Source: Porticoccus sp. W117
GTDB taxonomy: Bacteria > Pseudomonadota > Gammaproteobacteria > Pseudomonadales > Porticoccaceae
Reading direction: 5' to 3'
Length of the DNA: 64,000 nt
Assembly: GCF_030341905.1 (NCBI RefSeq)
Contig: NZ_JATAAF010000011.1
Coordinates: 1 to 64,000, forward strand
Shown here: positions 39,133 to 47,633 of the stretch, piece after piece
Position numbering within the stretch: the first letter of the stretch is position 1
How the letters are laid out: the number at the start of each line of letters is the position of its first letter
Program-made: the position numbers and the translations under genes
The notes under the pieces: model-generated
Told to the model about the DNA's origin: nothing
Database searches by the model: none
What the model saw: only the letters and a program-made list of their open reading frames with translations

Positions 39133-39158
39133 GTCATTGCGAGGCGCCTCGCAATGAC
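39133..39158. repeat. Palindrome family B copy 3 (perfect 26-bp)
   Basis: GTCATTGCGAGGC and its exact complement abut with no loop. It is the shortest form of family B and lies between the converging msrBA and tatC genes. Confidence 0.85.
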
Positions 39159-39164
39159 AGATAG

Positions 39165-39941
39165 CTACCCAGCCTCGGTTTCCACCGGGGCTTTTTTGAT
39201 CCAGCGGCCAAAAAATACCCCGGCTTCAAACAGCAGCCACATGGGTACTGCCAACAGACATTGAGAAATGGGGTCTGGGGGTGTCAGCAGCATGGCCACC
39301 ACAAAACAGCCCACTACAATATAGGGGCGCTTGCTCACCAGTTTTTTTGGGGATATGGCGCCGGAAAAAATCAGCAGCATGGTGGCGATGGGAATTTCAA
39401 AGGCGATGCCAAAGGCAAAAAACAGCTTGAGGGCGATTTCCAGATAGCTGGTAATGTCTGGTGCCATCTGGATGCTCAGCGGGCCGGTGCTGGTAAAAAA
39501 CAGCCACACCAGCGGGAAGATCACGTAGTAGGCGAACGCCACACCGGCGTAAAACAGCACAATGCTGGACAGCAGAATAGGCATCGCCATTTTGCGTTCA
39601 CGGCTGTAAAGGCCGGGGGCGATAAACCCCCACAGCTGGGAAAGTATGTAGGGCACCGCAATAAAAATGGCCACCGCAAAGGTCAATTTCAGGGGAGCAA
39701 AAAATGACGCAGTAATGTTGGTGGCAATCATGGTGCTGCCTTCCGGCAAGGCAGCTCGCAGAGGTGCAGAGACAAACTCGTAAATGTCGTTGCTGAAGGC
39801 AAACAGCCCGGCAAACAACAGCAGGACCACCAGCAGAATTCTCAGCAGGCGATCGCGCAGCTCAATCAGGTGTGCCACCAGCGGTTGTTTGTGCTGATCC
39901 TGTTCGGCGGCTTCGCTGTTGGAAGGTTCGTCGCTGCTCAT
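39165..39941 (-). CDS. tatC: Sec-independent translocase subunit TatC
   Basis: The product is 258 residues with six membrane helices. TatC binds the twin-arginine signal and nucleates the Tat pore, which exports folded proteins. HLIELRDRLLRILLVVLLLF at the N-terminus and SQLWGFIAPGLYSRERKMA are family signatures. The start overlaps the tatB stop (ATGA), so translation is coupled. The order tatA-tatB-tatC downstream of hisIE is as in Pseudomonas. Confidence 0.97.
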   Translation of the reverse strand: MSSDEPSNSEAAEQDQHKQPLVAHLIELRDRLLRILLVVLLLFAGLFAFSNDIYEFVSAPLRAALPEGSTMIATNITASFFAPLKLTFAVAIFIAVPYILSQLWGFIAPGLYSRERKMAMPILLSSIVLFYAGVAFAYYVIFPLVWLFFTSTGPLSIQMAPDITSYLEIALKLFFAFGIAFEIPIATMLLIFSGAISPKKLVSKRPYIVVGCFVVAMLLTPPDPISQCLLAVPMWLLFEAGVFFGRWIKKAPVETEAG

Positions 39942-40297
39942 GGGTTTTTAGGTGTGTGGCCAGGTGGGTCGGTATTGGTGGTGCTGTCTTCTGGCTTGTC
40001 ATCCCGCGGCAGGGGCTCGAAGTGGTGGCCTTCAGGGTTGCTCTGCTCCACCATTTTTTCCATTTCTTTTTTACTGGCTTCCAGTTGCCGCAGTATTTCT
40101 TCGTTGTGCAGCTGACGGCGCACTTCGTCCAGCTGGAATTCGTTCTCAATTCCTTGTTTGATATTGCCCAGACTGCGCTTTAAACGGCCGATCCACAGGC
40201 TGATGGCGCGCACGACTTCTGGCAGGCGCTTGGGGCCGATGACAATCAAGCCAAGCACAGCTATTACCAGGAGTTCGGCACCACCAATATCAAACAT
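39938..40297 (-). CDS. tatB: Sec-independent translocase subunit TatB
   Basis: The product is 119 residues. One N-terminal membrane helix (MFDIGGAELLVIAVLGLIVI) with the conserved Glu, then GPKRLPEVVR and an amphipathic helix, then a charged, Pro-rich and probably disordered tail. TatB works with TatC in signal recognition. It lies 6 bp after tatA and overlaps tatC. Confidence 0.95.
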   Translation of the reverse strand: MFDIGGAELLVIAVLGLIVIGPKRLPEVVRAISLWIGRLKRSLGNIKQGIENEFQLDEVRRQLHNEEILRQLEASKKEMEKMVEQSNPEGHHFEPLPRDDKPEDSTTNTDPPGHTPKNP

Positions 40298-40303
40298 AGT
40301 GAA

Positions 40304-40522
40304 TTACGAATTTTTTTCTTCGGCTTTTTCCGCTGCACTGGTGTTTTCTTCCACGGATTCGTTTTCCGTTTCTTCCAGTTGCTTGGGATCGTCGTTAACT
40401 GCGCTTTTAAAGCCTTTTACGGCGCCGCCCAGGTCGCTACCGATAGAGCGCAGTTTTTTGGTGCCGAAAATCAGCGCCACAATAATCAGGATAATGAGTA
40501 ATTCTTGCCAACCAAAACCCAT
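40304..40522 (-). CDS. tatA: Sec-independent translocase subunit TatA
   Basis: The product is 72 residues: one membrane helix ([20 protein letters not shown]), then the amphipathic helix with [15 protein letters not shown], and a short acidic tail. TatA oligomers form the variable pore. It is the first gene of the tatABC group, 11 bp after hisE. Confidence 0.96.
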   Translation of the reverse strand: MGFGWQELLIILIIVALIFGTKKLRSIGSDLGGAVKGFKSAVNDDPKQLEETENESVEENTSAAEKAEEKNS

Positions 40523-40533
40523 GACCTTTCCCC

Positions 40534-40881
40534 TTAATCGTTGTTTATTTGATTGCCGCGCGCGGCTTTTTCGTCGTGCCCGGAAGTGCCAAAGCGGCGT
40601 TGTAGTTCATTCAATACAGACTCTGCATTTTCCCCAAGGTGAGACAGCATTACCAGCGAGTGGAACCACAGGTCGGCAGTTTCACCAACCAGATCACGGT
40701 TATCGCCGCTGTGGTGCGCATCTTTAGCGGCAATAATCGCTTCGGTGGCTTCTTCGCCGACTTTTTCAAGAATCTTATTCAGCCCCTTGTGATGCAAGGA
40801 CGCCACGTAGGAACTGTCCGGGTCGGCACTGCGGCGCTGGGCCAAAATGCCATCAAGCTGTTGCAGAATATCGTTGCTCAT
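40534..40881 (-). CDS. hisE: Phosphoribosyl-ATP pyrophosphatase
   Basis: The product is 115 residues, all-alpha MazG-like fold. HisE converts phosphoribosyl-ATP to phosphoribosyl-AMP, the second step of histidine synthesis. [31 protein letters not shown] carries the Glu residues that bind magnesium (quoted in parts: KVGEEATE, then ADLWFH). In many enterobacteria it is fused to HisI; here, as in Pseudomonas, it is separate and lies 27 bp from hisI. Confidence 0.94.
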   Translation of the reverse strand: MSNDILQQLDGILAQRRSADPDSSYVASLHHKGLNKILEKVGEEATEAIIAAKDAHHSGDNRDLVGETADLWFHSLVMLSHLGENAESVLNELQRRFGTSGHDEKAARGNQINND

Positions 40882-40908
40882 CGCTTATGTTCTTAAAAAA
40901 TTATGTTC

Positions 40909-41325
40909 TCAATAGATGTCTTTGGGGTCTTTCAGAATCGGGTCGGCATCTTGCCATTCACCATTTTCCAGCGGGCGAAAAAAACAGGATTCTCGACCGG
41001 TGTGGCAGGCAATACCGCCCAACTGTTCCACTTGCAGCAATACGGTGTCGCCGTCGCAATCCAGGCGAACTTCTTTTACCTGCTGCACATGACCGGAGGA
41101 TTCGCCTTTGCGCCACAGTTGCTGGCGCGAACGCGACCAGTATACGGCCTGCTTTTTCTGCACGGTAAGCAACAGGGATTCTGCATTCATCCAGGCCATC
41201 ATCAACACCCGGCCGCTGGCCGCGTCCTGGGCGATGGCGGGCACCAGGCCGTCAGTGTTCCATTTCACAGATTGCAGGAAAGTTTGCTGGCAAGAATCCA
41301 CGGGTTTATTTCTCAACGGTTTCAC
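40909..41325 (-). CDS. hisI: Phosphoribosyl-AMP cyclohydrolase
   Basis: The product is 138 residues. HisI opens the adenine ring of phosphoribosyl-AMP, the third histidine step. [28 protein letters not shown] and the zinc/magnesium ligands in [13 protein letters not shown] and [11 protein letters not shown] are all conserved. It lies 10 bp from the end of ubiB on the same strand and is probably in the same transcript. Confidence 0.95.
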   Translation of the reverse strand: MKPLRNKPVDSCQQTFLQSVKWNTDGLVPAIAQDAASGRVLMMAWMNAESLLLTVQKKQAVYWSRSRQQLWRKGESSGHVQQVKEVRLDCDGDTVLLQVEQLGGIACHTGRESCFFRPLENGEWQDADPILKDPKDIY

Positions 41326-41335
41326 AGTGGCGTGA

Positions 41336-42880
41336 TTATGACACAGTTAGGACAGCAGCCAGAGCAACACCAATGGCCGTACCAATCAGCACCCCAATCA
41401 GTAAATTCAACAGCGGGCGCCGCCGCTGCGGTGGCCGGGATGTGGCAAGGGTGTTTTCCAAACGTTCTATCTGCTGCAGAGAGCGATACACCATCTGGGG
41501 AATCTGTGGGAAGTGCTCCAGCCACTCCGGGCCGTAGCGTTTTATTTTTTCCAGTAACGCAGACGGGCTGACACGGCGTTTCAGCCAACGTTCCAGAAAC
41601 GGGTGGGCGGTGGCCCACAAATCCAGATCCGGATGCAGTTGACGACCCAGGCCTTCCACGTTGAGCAGGGTTTTCTGCAGCAGCACCAATGATGGCTGCA
41701 TTTCCATATCAAAGCGGCGTGCAGTGCGGAACAGGCTCACCAGGATATGGCCGTAGGATATTTCGCTCAGTGGGCGCTGGAATATCGGCTCACAAACCGC
41801 GCGAATGGCACTGGTAAATTCATTGATAGGGGTTTGCTCTGGTACCCAACCAGAGAGCACGTGCAGTTCCGCCACCTGGCGGTAGTCGCGGCGGAAAATA
41901 GCCAGCAGGTTGCGCGCCAGGTAGTACTGATCGTTGTCGCTCAGAGTACCCATAATGGCGCAATCCACCGCCAGATAACGAGGCTGGTTGGGCTGGCTGG
42001 CATCCACAAATATGTTGCCAGGGTGCATGTCGGCGTGGAAAAAGTTGTGGTCGAACACCTGGGTAAAAAAGATTTCTACCCCCCGTTCCGCCAGGGCTTT
42101 AAAGTCGGTTTTTTGTTCGCTCAATGCCGCTACGTCGGTGACCGGCGTGGCGTAAATACGCTCGGTAACCATGACCTGTTCGTTGCTGTAATCCCAGTAC
42201 ACTTCCGGTACATACAGCAGCCCGCCCAGTTCGGCAGTGTCAAAGTTGCGTCTCAGCAGTGAAGTGTTGGCGGCTTCGTGTTGCAGGTTAAGCTCGTCGA
42301 GGATGGTGGTACGGTAATCCTGAACGATTTCTTCCGGGCGCAGACGACGCCCTTCGGTCGTTCGCGCCACCAGCGCGGCCACGGTTTCCAGCAATAGCAA
42401 ATCCTGTTCGATGGTTTTTTCAATGCCGGGGCGAATGGCTTTGACCACCACTTCGGTACCGTCTTTCAAGGTGGCGGCGTGCACCTGGGCCACGGACGCG
42501 GAGGCCAGCGGCTTGCGGCTGAAATGGCCAAACAGGTTATCGACGCTGTCACCAAGGGCGGCTTCAACAATATCGGTAAATTGTTGGGGTTCAAACGGTG
42601 GTACGTTGTCCTGCAGCTTGTCCAGCTCGCTGACAATGTCGGCGGGCACCAGGTCTGGCCGGGTGCTCAACAGCTGGCCAAACTTCACAAATACCGGCCC
42701 CAGTTCTTCCAGAGCCAGGCGCAGGCGTTCGCCTCGTGAGCGTTTGGGTTCCGGCAGCAGCTGCGCTGGCTTAACCAGCAGTTTCAGGGCAGGCGGCAGC
42801 TTTTGATCGTTGAAAAACGTATCCAAACGGTGGCGCTGGAATACACGTATGATTTTTGCCAGGCGGCGAATGCGTCTCAC
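41336..42880 (-). CDS. ubiB: Ubiquinone biosynthesis kinase-like protein UbiB
   Basis: The product is 514 residues. UbiB belongs to the ADCK/ABC1 atypical kinase family and acts as an ATPase required for ubiquinone synthesis at the membrane. The diagnostic KxGQ motif appears as [16 protein letters not shown], and the Ala-rich loop lies in [10 protein letters not shown]. The C-terminus has two short membrane helices ([20 protein letters not shown]). It overlaps the ubiJ stop by 4 bp, so the two are translationally coupled. Confidence 0.96.
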   Translation of the reverse strand: MRRIRRLAKIIRVFQRHRLDTFFNDQKLPPALKLLVKPAQLLPEPKRSRGERLRLALEELGPVFVKFGQLLSTRPDLVPADIVSELDKLQDNVPPFEPQQFTDIVEAALGDSVDNLFGHFSRKPLASASVAQVHAATLKDGTEVVVKAIRPGIEKTIEQDLLLLETVAALVARTTEGRRLRPEEIVQDYRTTILDELNLQHEAANTSLLRRNFDTAELGGLLYVPEVYWDYSNEQVMVTERIYATPVTDVAALSEQKTDFKALAERGVEIFFTQVFDHNFFHADMHPGNIFVDASQPNQPRYLAVDCAIMGTLSDNDQYYLARNLLAIFRRDYRQVAELHVLSGWVPEQTPINEFTSAIRAVCEPIFQRPLSEISYGHILVSLFRTARRFDMEMQPSLVLLQKTLLNVEGLGRQLHPDLDLWATAHPFLERWLKRRVSPSALLEKIKRYGPEWLEHFPQIPQMVYRSLQQIERLENTLATSRPPQRRRPLLNLLIGVLIGTAIGVALAAVLTVS

Positions 42881-43509
42881 TCGGACTCTCCCTGTCGTTC
42901 AGCAAGTTGTTGCTGAATGCGCCGCACACGGGCGTTGAGGCGCTCCAGATCGCTGCTCAGAGTACGAACGCCACTGGCAAACTGACTCATCTCCTCAGAG
43001 TTGGGGGTGAGTTGGGCTTCATCTTTTAAAAAGTTTTCCGCCACCGCTACAACCCGTGGCCGCGCTTGCTGCTGCCAACGGTGGGTGGCTTTGGCTGTTT
43101 TGATGGCCAGGTGTGCGGGTAGCTCGCCGATGATTTGCGCCAGCGCACCCTCCCAGTCGATATCCAGGTCGGAAAGAATGGCTTTTAGTTTTTGCAGGCG
43201 ATCCAGCTGGCCGCGCACTTCCACGCCGCGCCCGGTGATGGTGTCACCCTCTGCCAGTGCCATGGCAATCAGGTCATTGGCAGAGCCTTTCACCACCACA
43301 TCTGCCTCGCCTTCCAGTTCGCTATAGAGGTTGATCTGCTCACCACCACTGACCACGGTAAAGCCCAGATTGGGAGCGGTGATGTCTATGCGCAGGCAGG
43401 TGATGCCCATCTCCGAGAGCCGCTGACGGGTGGCCGGGTCGTGTTGCAGGGCGCGGTTAATCAGGATTTCGACACCGGCGAGGGCGCTGCTTTGTAGCTG
43501 TGCAATCAA
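42877..43509 (-). CDS. ubiJ: Ubiquinone biosynthesis accessory factor UbiJ
   Basis: The product is 210 residues with an N-terminal SCP2 lipid-binding domain (about 20-115) and a C-terminal coiled coil ([21 protein letters not shown]). UbiJ, with UbiK, binds ubiquinone precursors for the soluble Ubi enzyme complex. Its position between ubiE and ubiB, with 4-bp overlaps on both sides, is the conserved arrangement. Confidence 0.93.
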   Translation of the reverse strand: MIAQLQSSALAGVEILINRALQHDPATRQRLSEMGITCLRIDITAPNLGFTVVSGGEQINLYSELEGEADVVVKGSANDLIAMALAEGDTITGRGVEVRGQLDRLQKLKAILSDLDIDWEGALAQIIGELPAHLAIKTAKATHRWQQQARPRVVAVAENFLKDEAQLTPNSEEMSQFASGVRTLSSDLERLNARVRRIQQQLAERQGESE

Positions 43510-44267
43510 GCCTTAAAGCCCCGGTGCAGGGCGACAATGCCGCCGGTCATGTTGTGGTAGCTGCAGTTGTCGAAGCCCGCATCTTGCATCATTTCCTTGA
43601 GGCTTTCCTGATCCGGGTGCATGCGGATGGATTCCGCCAAATAACGGTAACTATCGGCGTCGCTGGCCACCAGCTCGCCCATTTTCGGCAGCAATTTAAA
43701 GGAATAGAAATCGTAGGCTTTGCCCAACAGCTCGCTGGTAGGCTTGGAGAATTCCAGCACCAACAGGCGCCCGCCGGGTTTCAGCACCCGCAACATGGAA
43801 CGCATGGCCAGGGCTTTGTCGGTGACATTGCGCAGGCCAAAGGCGATGGTGATGCAGTCAAAGCTGTTGTCCGGGTAGGGCAGGTATTGGGCATCTGCCT
43901 GGGTGAAATGAATGTTGCCGGCAACACCACTGTCCAGCAGCTTGTCGCGGCCCACTTTGAGCATGGAGTCGTTGATATCCGCCAACACCACCAGACCGTC
44001 TTCGCCGACGATGCGAGAGAACTTGGCGCTCAGGTCGCCAGTACCACCGGCGATATCCAGTACATGATGACCTGCGCGCACTCCCGATAACTCAATGGTC
44101 AGGCGCTTCCACAGACGGTGGATGCCGCCGGACATCAGGTCGTTCATCAGGTCGTACTTGGCAGCCACGGAGTGAAATACATCCGCCACCTTGCCCGCTT
44201 TTTCCTCGGTTTTGACGGTTTCAAAACCGAAGTGGGTAGTGTTGCTTTGGCTATTGGATTCGCTCAT
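43506..44267 (-). CDS. ubiE: Ubiquinone/menaquinone methyltransferase UbiE
   Basis: The product is 253 residues. UbiE C-methylates the quinone ring using S-adenosylmethionine. The SAM-binding motif [12 protein letters not shown] is near residue 70. The family signatures [18 protein letters not shown] and [17 protein letters not shown] are present, ending [16 protein letters not shown]. It is the first gene of the ubi-his-tat transcript; the region upstream holds a variable-stem element. Confidence 0.97.
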   Translation of the reverse strand: MSESNSQSNTTHFGFETVKTEEKAGKVADVFHSVAAKYDLMNDLMSGGIHRLWKRLTIELSGVRAGHHVLDIAGGTGDLSAKFSRIVGEDGLVVLADINDSMLKVGRDKLLDSGVAGNIHFTQADAQYLPYPDNSFDCITIAFGLRNVTDKALAMRSMLRVLKPGGRLLVLEFSKPTSELLGKAYDFYSFKLLPKMGELVASDADSYRYLAESIRMHPDQESLKEMMQDAGFDNCSYHNMTGGIVALHRGFKA

Positions 44268-44343
44268 GGGTTGAGTGCCTAAAAGTTTGGAGGCTGATTG
44301 TACTATGGAAGTGGGGGTAGTGCTGTAGTTCGATTATGGTGGC

Positions 44344-44453
44344 GATCAGTATGCGGCGGTAATATTCCTGACACGCCGTGGATACATCCCTGTAGGCTCT
44401 TCTGCGGCATCCTTGCCGCAGACGGTCAGGAATATTGCCACCGCATACTGATC
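44344..44453. repeat. Variable-stem element L4
   Basis: Arms at 44344-44372 and 44425-44453 form a 29-bp inverted repeat with two mismatches, both of which become G-U pairs in RNA. The 52-nt core ACGCCGTGGATACATCCCTG onward aligns with L1-L3, with hairpins TACATCCCTGTA and TGCGGCATCCTTGCCGCA. The arm sequence (GATCAGTATGCGGCGGTAAT) is unique to this copy. Confidence 0.85.
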
Positions 44454-44485
44454 TTCATATTTGGCGTCGGCAGTGCTCAATTACC

Positions 44486-44572
44486 GTCATTGCGAGGAGC
44501 CCGCAGGGCGACGCGGCAATCTAGTGGCTTTTACCCGAAGACTCTGGATCGCCGCGCTTCGCTCGCGATGAC
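44486..44572. repeat. Palindrome family B copy 4 (long form)
   Basis: It opens GTCATTGCGAGGAGCCCGCA and closes with CTTCGCTCGCGATGAC, with GCGGCAATCTAG and CTCTGGATCGCCGCG as inner arms. This is the long form of the GTCATTGCGAG palindromes. Confidence 0.8.
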
Positions 44573-44675
44573 GCCATTCTTACAGATTCCGTTGGAATAA
44601 TTTGAGGGCTTTGCTATGTTGCTCCCTTAATAAGGGAGTTGAAGTGTTAAAAAAACTGAGTCGTTTGAATTAACT

Positions 44676-45035
44676 GTTATACCTTATGAAAGATTTAGAT
44701 AAGCTCGAAGACGAAGTATATAACGAAGAAACTTTCATTCTATTCTTGGAAGCCCTTGCTGCTGACAGACTAGATGAGGAAGAAAAAGAGAAGGCTAATC
44801 CAAGTAATCCATATGATAGAGGTCATAATGGATGGGAGCATGGAACTATTGGGCAGTATCTTGATGCGTCTGCTGCATGGGCAAACTCATCAATTAATGG
44901 ATTGCCACTCATGCCAAAAGAGATTAATCCCTGGAAGCGTATGGCGCAAATATTACACGCAGGAAAAATATACGAGTGAGGTATAACAAGTTGCTGTATC
45001 GGACGCGCAAGTGGCGCCCGTGTTTGAAGTGTCTA
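44676..45035 (+). mobile_element. Possible solo integron-type gene cassette
   Basis: GTTATACC (44676-44683) stands directly before the DUF7660 start codon, and its complement GGTATAAC (44980-44987) directly after the stop. The latter opens TATAACAAGTTGCTGTATCGGACGCG, which looks like the left half of an attC site (quoted in part). The matching right half (GTTRRRY) is not evident downstream, so if this is a cassette its attC is worn. The gene is markedly more AT-rich than its neighbours. The boundary at 45035 is approximate. Confidence 0.4.
44686..44979 (+). CDS. DUF7660-like small protein
   Basis: The product is 97 residues, acidic, with no signal or membrane segment. The pattern NEETFILFLEALAADR, then NGWEHGTIGQYLDASAAWA and NPWKRMAQILHAGKIYE matches the DUF7660 family as I remember it; these are short proteins of unknown function, often immunity-like or cassette-borne. 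Base composition is AT-rich compared with the flanking ubi operon. Its start and stop are tightly bracketed by GTTATACC and GGTATAAC. I do not assign a function. Confidence 0.75.
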   Translation: MKDLDKLEDEVYNEETFILFLEALAADRLDEEEKEKANPSNPYDRGHNGWEHGTIGQYLDASAAWANSSINGLPLMPKEINPWKRMAQILHAGKIYE

Positions 45036-45165
45036 TGTGTCATGAGCACTATTGAGTGAATTGTATTTTGGTTGGGGATGATTGCGAATGTGCTCATGAT
45101 CTTTGGAACAGGCTAGTCGAATAGAGACCATATTGGCAGGCTGGCTGGTGATTGGGGAACCGGTT

Positions 45166-45951
45166 TTATACCCCGATCACGATCTGGCTGACAATCCCAA
45201 TACTTAGCCATTCCTGCAACTGCCCAGCCATTACTTCACCCACCTGTTGTTCGGGCATAACCGTCGCCGCTTGCTCACACAAGTCGGCAAAGTTGCCGCC
45301 GCGCAGTGCCAGTTGCAGGCTGTTCCATTCAAGGGGCTCGCAGGAACGGAATTCTGACAGTCGCTCGATGCTGCGCCACATCAGCCACAGGCTGTCCGGT
45401 TGTTCTGTGGCAGGTTCTGGTGCCTGTTCGGCGCGCAATTGTTGCCAGCTTTCCACACTGTTCCAGCGGGCGTTAAAGAGTTGCACACTGGGGTGCAGCC
45501 GCAGTTGCATGTTTGGCCACTGTTCCGGGGCTAATTGCTGCAATTCTGTGAGTGTGGAGCGGGGTACTTCCGGGGCGTCGAATACGTCCAGCAGCAGGCG
45601 TTCAAAAGCGGCGATTTCGGCAATGATCGGGTGGTTTTTAAAAGGCTCTGTAGTGGCCAGATAAGTGGGCAGTTGGTTGGCAAACTGACGCAGGGAGCGA
45701 TAGTGGGAAGGGTGTTGCTGGGTGTAACCGGCGACCATTTCTTCGAACAGATCGTCCCCCAGGTAGAGGCCGAGTATTTCGTGGTCGTTGTCGATGGCCT
45801 CTCGCAGGCGCAAGCGGTAGGCATTGCGGTAAATGCCGAGGCGGGTATCCGCACCCAGCTTGTCGTCATCCAGCACCAGGTTGTTGATGCTGCCCTGGCC
45901 TTCGGTCAGGTAGGCCATAAAGCGTTTTTGCAGTTCGATCAGTTGCGTCAC
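45166..45951 (-). CDS. DUF2063 partner of the MNIO enzyme (BufC/HvfC-like)
   Basis: The product is 261 residues from GTG 45951, whose first bases overlap the stop of the MNIO gene (GTGA). The N-terminal DUF2063 region includes QKRFMAYLTEG and RLGIYRNAYRLRLREAI...FPxxxxxLG-like DNDHEILGLYLGDDLF; the C-terminal half is Gln/Leu-rich. In known MNIO systems this protein binds the precursor peptide and presents it to the oxygenase. The longer open frame up to 46344 is a shadow over the MNIO gene. No gene follows immediately; the next is the divergent cassette gene. Confidence 0.88.
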   Translation of the reverse strand: MTQLIELQKRFMAYLTEGQGSINNLVLDDDKLGADTRLGIYRNAYRLRLREAIDNDHEILGLYLGDDLFEEMVAGYTQQHPSHYRSLRQFANQLPTYLATTEPFKNHPIIAEIAAFERLLLDVFDAPEVPRSTLTELQQLAPEQWPNMQLRLHPSVQLFNARWNSVESWQQLRAEQAPEPATEQPDSLWLMWRSIERLSEFRSCEPLEWNSLQLALRGGNFADLCEQAATVMPEQQVGEVMAGQLQEWLSIGIVSQIVIGV

Positions 45952-46826
45952 GCCAATGCGGCTCCGTGATTTGTGATCAGGTCTTGTGCGGGCAATTGCT
46001 GCTGGGCAATGGTTTTGGCCTGTTGCAGTTCTGCGTAGAGTTCTTCGAAAGAGGGAATGTTGTCGTCCCGCTCGATCATGGTGCTGACTGCGCCAAAGCG
46101 TTGCAGGGCTTTGCCGTACAGGTGCCACACCGCATCCGGTACGTCGTGATCGTGAGTGTCGATCACGTAGTCGCCGTAGTCGGAGTGACCGGCGAGGTGA
46201 AATTGTTGCACCCGCTTGGGGTCGATGCCCTGCAGGTAAAGGTCGGGGTCGAAGCCGTGGTTGCGGGCGCTCACATAGATGTTGTTGATGTCCAACAGAA
46301 TCAGGCAGTCCGCCCGGTCTGCCACCGCCTGCAAAAACTCCCATTCCTCCATCACCGAATCCCGGTAGCTGAGGTATGAGGAAACATTCTCTACCAGTAT
46401 TTGCTGGCCGAGAAAATCTTGCACCTGGCGAATGCGGGCGGCCATATGCTCGATGGCTTCTTCCGTATAGGGCATGGGCAGCAGGTCATGGCTGTTGACG
46501 CCGCCCTGAGAGGTCCAGCACAGATGGTCGGAGAGCCAGCGGGGTTGCACTTCGGCGGCCAGGGTTTTCAAACGCCGCAGGTAATCCATGTCCAGCGGAT
46601 CGGTGGAACCCAGTGACAGGGACACCCCGTGCATCACCATCGGGTAGCGTTCGCGCACCTGGTGAAGGTAGTACTTGGGCTTGCCGCCGCCGATCATAAA
46701 GTTCTCGGAAATCACTTCGAACCAGTCGATGTCTGGCTGGTGATCGAGTACATGCTGGAAGTGGTTGGTGCGCAGCCCCAGGCCGAAACCGAGAAACTGT
46801 CTGTCCATGGATATGTCCTGATGCAT
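45948..46826 (-). CDS. MNIO-family (DUF692) multinuclear iron oxygenase
   Basis: The product is 292 residues (a start at M7, 46808, is possible). It is a TIM-barrel DUF692 enzyme; relatives (MbnB, HvfB, BufB) modify cysteine residues of ribosomal peptides using two or three irons. The metal-binding segments are visible: MHGVSLSLG, WLSDHLCW, ILVENVSSYLSY, LLDINNIYVSARN, FHLAGHSD and DTHDHDV. It overlaps the DUF2063 partner by 4 bp. The Cys-rich precursor is the next gene upstream on the same strand, separated by a MITE-like repeat. Confidence 0.92.
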   Translation of the reverse strand: MHQDISMDRQFLGFGLGLRTNHFQHVLDHQPDIDWFEVISENFMIGGGKPKYYLHQVRERYPMVMHGVSLSLGSTDPLDMDYLRRLKTLAAEVQPRWLSDHLCWTSQGGVNSHDLLPMPYTEEAIEHMAARIRQVQDFLGQQILVENVSSYLSYRDSVMEEWEFLQAVADRADCLILLDINNIYVSARNHGFDPDLYLQGIDPKRVQQFHLAGHSDYGDYVIDTHDHDVPDAVWHLYGKALQRFGAVSTMIERDDNIPSFEELYAELQQAKTIAQQQLPAQDLITNHGAALA

Positions 46827-46870
46827 AAAATGAGAATACCACCGGGCGAACCCGGTGGTATAGGACTTAA

Positions 46871-47030
46871 CCTGAATCCGTGACTCCAGAGCGGCGCATA
46901 GTGCAAGCTCTTGATTCCACAGCGGTTTAAAAAATACCCACTTAACCTAGGGGTGAAGCTAAGATTTTTCAATTCCACTGTGAAACCAATATCTTACGCT
47001 CTGCATCCACTCTGAAGTCACGGAATCAGG
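46871..47030. repeat. MITE-like element, copy 2 (160 bp)
   Basis: This copy aligns end to end with 955-1114 (about 93 percent identical, no gaps), with terminal inverted repeats agreeing at about 20 of 23 positions. It lies between the precursor and MNIO genes of the bufferin-like operon. The target duplication is not clear here. Confidence 0.8.
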
Positions 47031-47054
47031 TTTGATACAACAATAAAGCGGCGA

Positions 47055-47504
47055 TCAGGGGCCGACTTTACCGCCAATATCCGCGCAGGCTTTTGCGGTG
47101 GTGGCGACAAAACCGTGGCCTTTGCAGCTGGCGTGGCCAGCACAGGCGTTTTCGGCGGTTTTGCAATCGTTGTGGCCTTTGCACACATTAACGCCGTAGC
47201 AGTGCACCAGGTCGGCTTTTTTAACGGTGCCGCGCCAGGCATCTTTGACGGTGCCGCCAACGTCCACACAGGCTTTGGTTGGCATGGCAACAAAACCGTG
47301 GCCTTTACAGCTGCCGTGGCCGGCACAGGCATTTTCTGCGGTTTTGCAGTCGTTGTGGCCTTTACACACGTTGGCGTTGTAACAGTGTGCCAGGTCGGTG
47401 GTGGCAGAGTGGTTGCCAGCAAAGGTGGCACCAGCGGTCAGTGCGCTAGCGGCGGCTACTGCCAGAGCAATGCCGGTGCGTTTGGCGATTTCAGGTTTGT
47501 TCAT
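47055..47504 (-). CDS. Bufferin-like Cys-rich precursor with two tandem core units
   Basis: The product is 149 residues from ATG 47504, chosen because GGAG lies eight bases before it; ATG 47519 is five codons upstream. A Sec signal peptide ([17 protein letters not shown]) is followed by two near-identical units of about 50 residues with a 61-residue period (about 38-88 and 99-149). Each has six Cys in [30 protein letters not shown]....AC. This resembles copper-binding bufferin precursors of the BufA2 kind, whose cysteines are oxidised by MNIO enzymes. The tandem duplication is the odd feature. Function is inferred from the neighbouring MNIO and DUF2063 genes. Confidence 0.85.
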   Translation of the reverse strand: MNKPEIAKRTGIALAVAAASALTAGATFAGNHSATTDLAHCYNANVCKGHNDCKTAENACAGHGSCKGHGFVAMPTKACVDVGGTVKDAWRGTVKKADLVHCYGVNVCKGHNDCKTAENACAGHASCKGHGFVATTAKACADIGGKVGP

Positions 47505-47565
47505 GATAGCTTTCTCCATAGTGTTTTATACAGAAGAAGGAGGGATGTAATGCATAACTATAATA

Positions 47566-47585
47566 AGCCGACCGGTCGGTCGGCT
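47566..47585. promoter_or_regulatory. TetR-like operator upstream of the precursor gene
   Basis: AGCCGACCGGTCGGTCGGCT holds the perfect 12-bp palindrome CCGACCGGTCGG. On the minus strand it lies just upstream of a possible -10 box (TATAGT), about 60 bp before the precursor start. The pattern resembles TetR-family operators, but no TetR gene is in the window. Confidence 0.45.
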
Positions 47586-47633
47586 AACAGATAAGAGAGC
47601 AGGGCGAGAGTAAAGTTCCGTAAAGGACGAGTT

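Larger units (their letters stand above)
44268..44685. other. 418-bp intergenic region filled by palindromes
   Basis: No reading frame is supported here. It contains variable-stem element L4 (44344-44453) and a family B palindrome (44486-44572). The remaining AT-rich 100 bp leads to the DUF7660 gene, with CCCTTAATAAGGG (44627-44639), a 6-bp-arm dyad, in it. Confidence 0.6.

Noticed and set aside
44676-45165. Complete attC site after the DUF7660 gene
   Set aside because: Only the left half resembles attC; no GTTRRRY partner was found within about 130 bp, so a full site is not claimed.
45952-46344. Upstream extension of the DUF2063 frame
   Set aside because: It lies wholly inside the MNIO gene in another frame; GTG 45951 overlapping the MNIO stop is the natural start.
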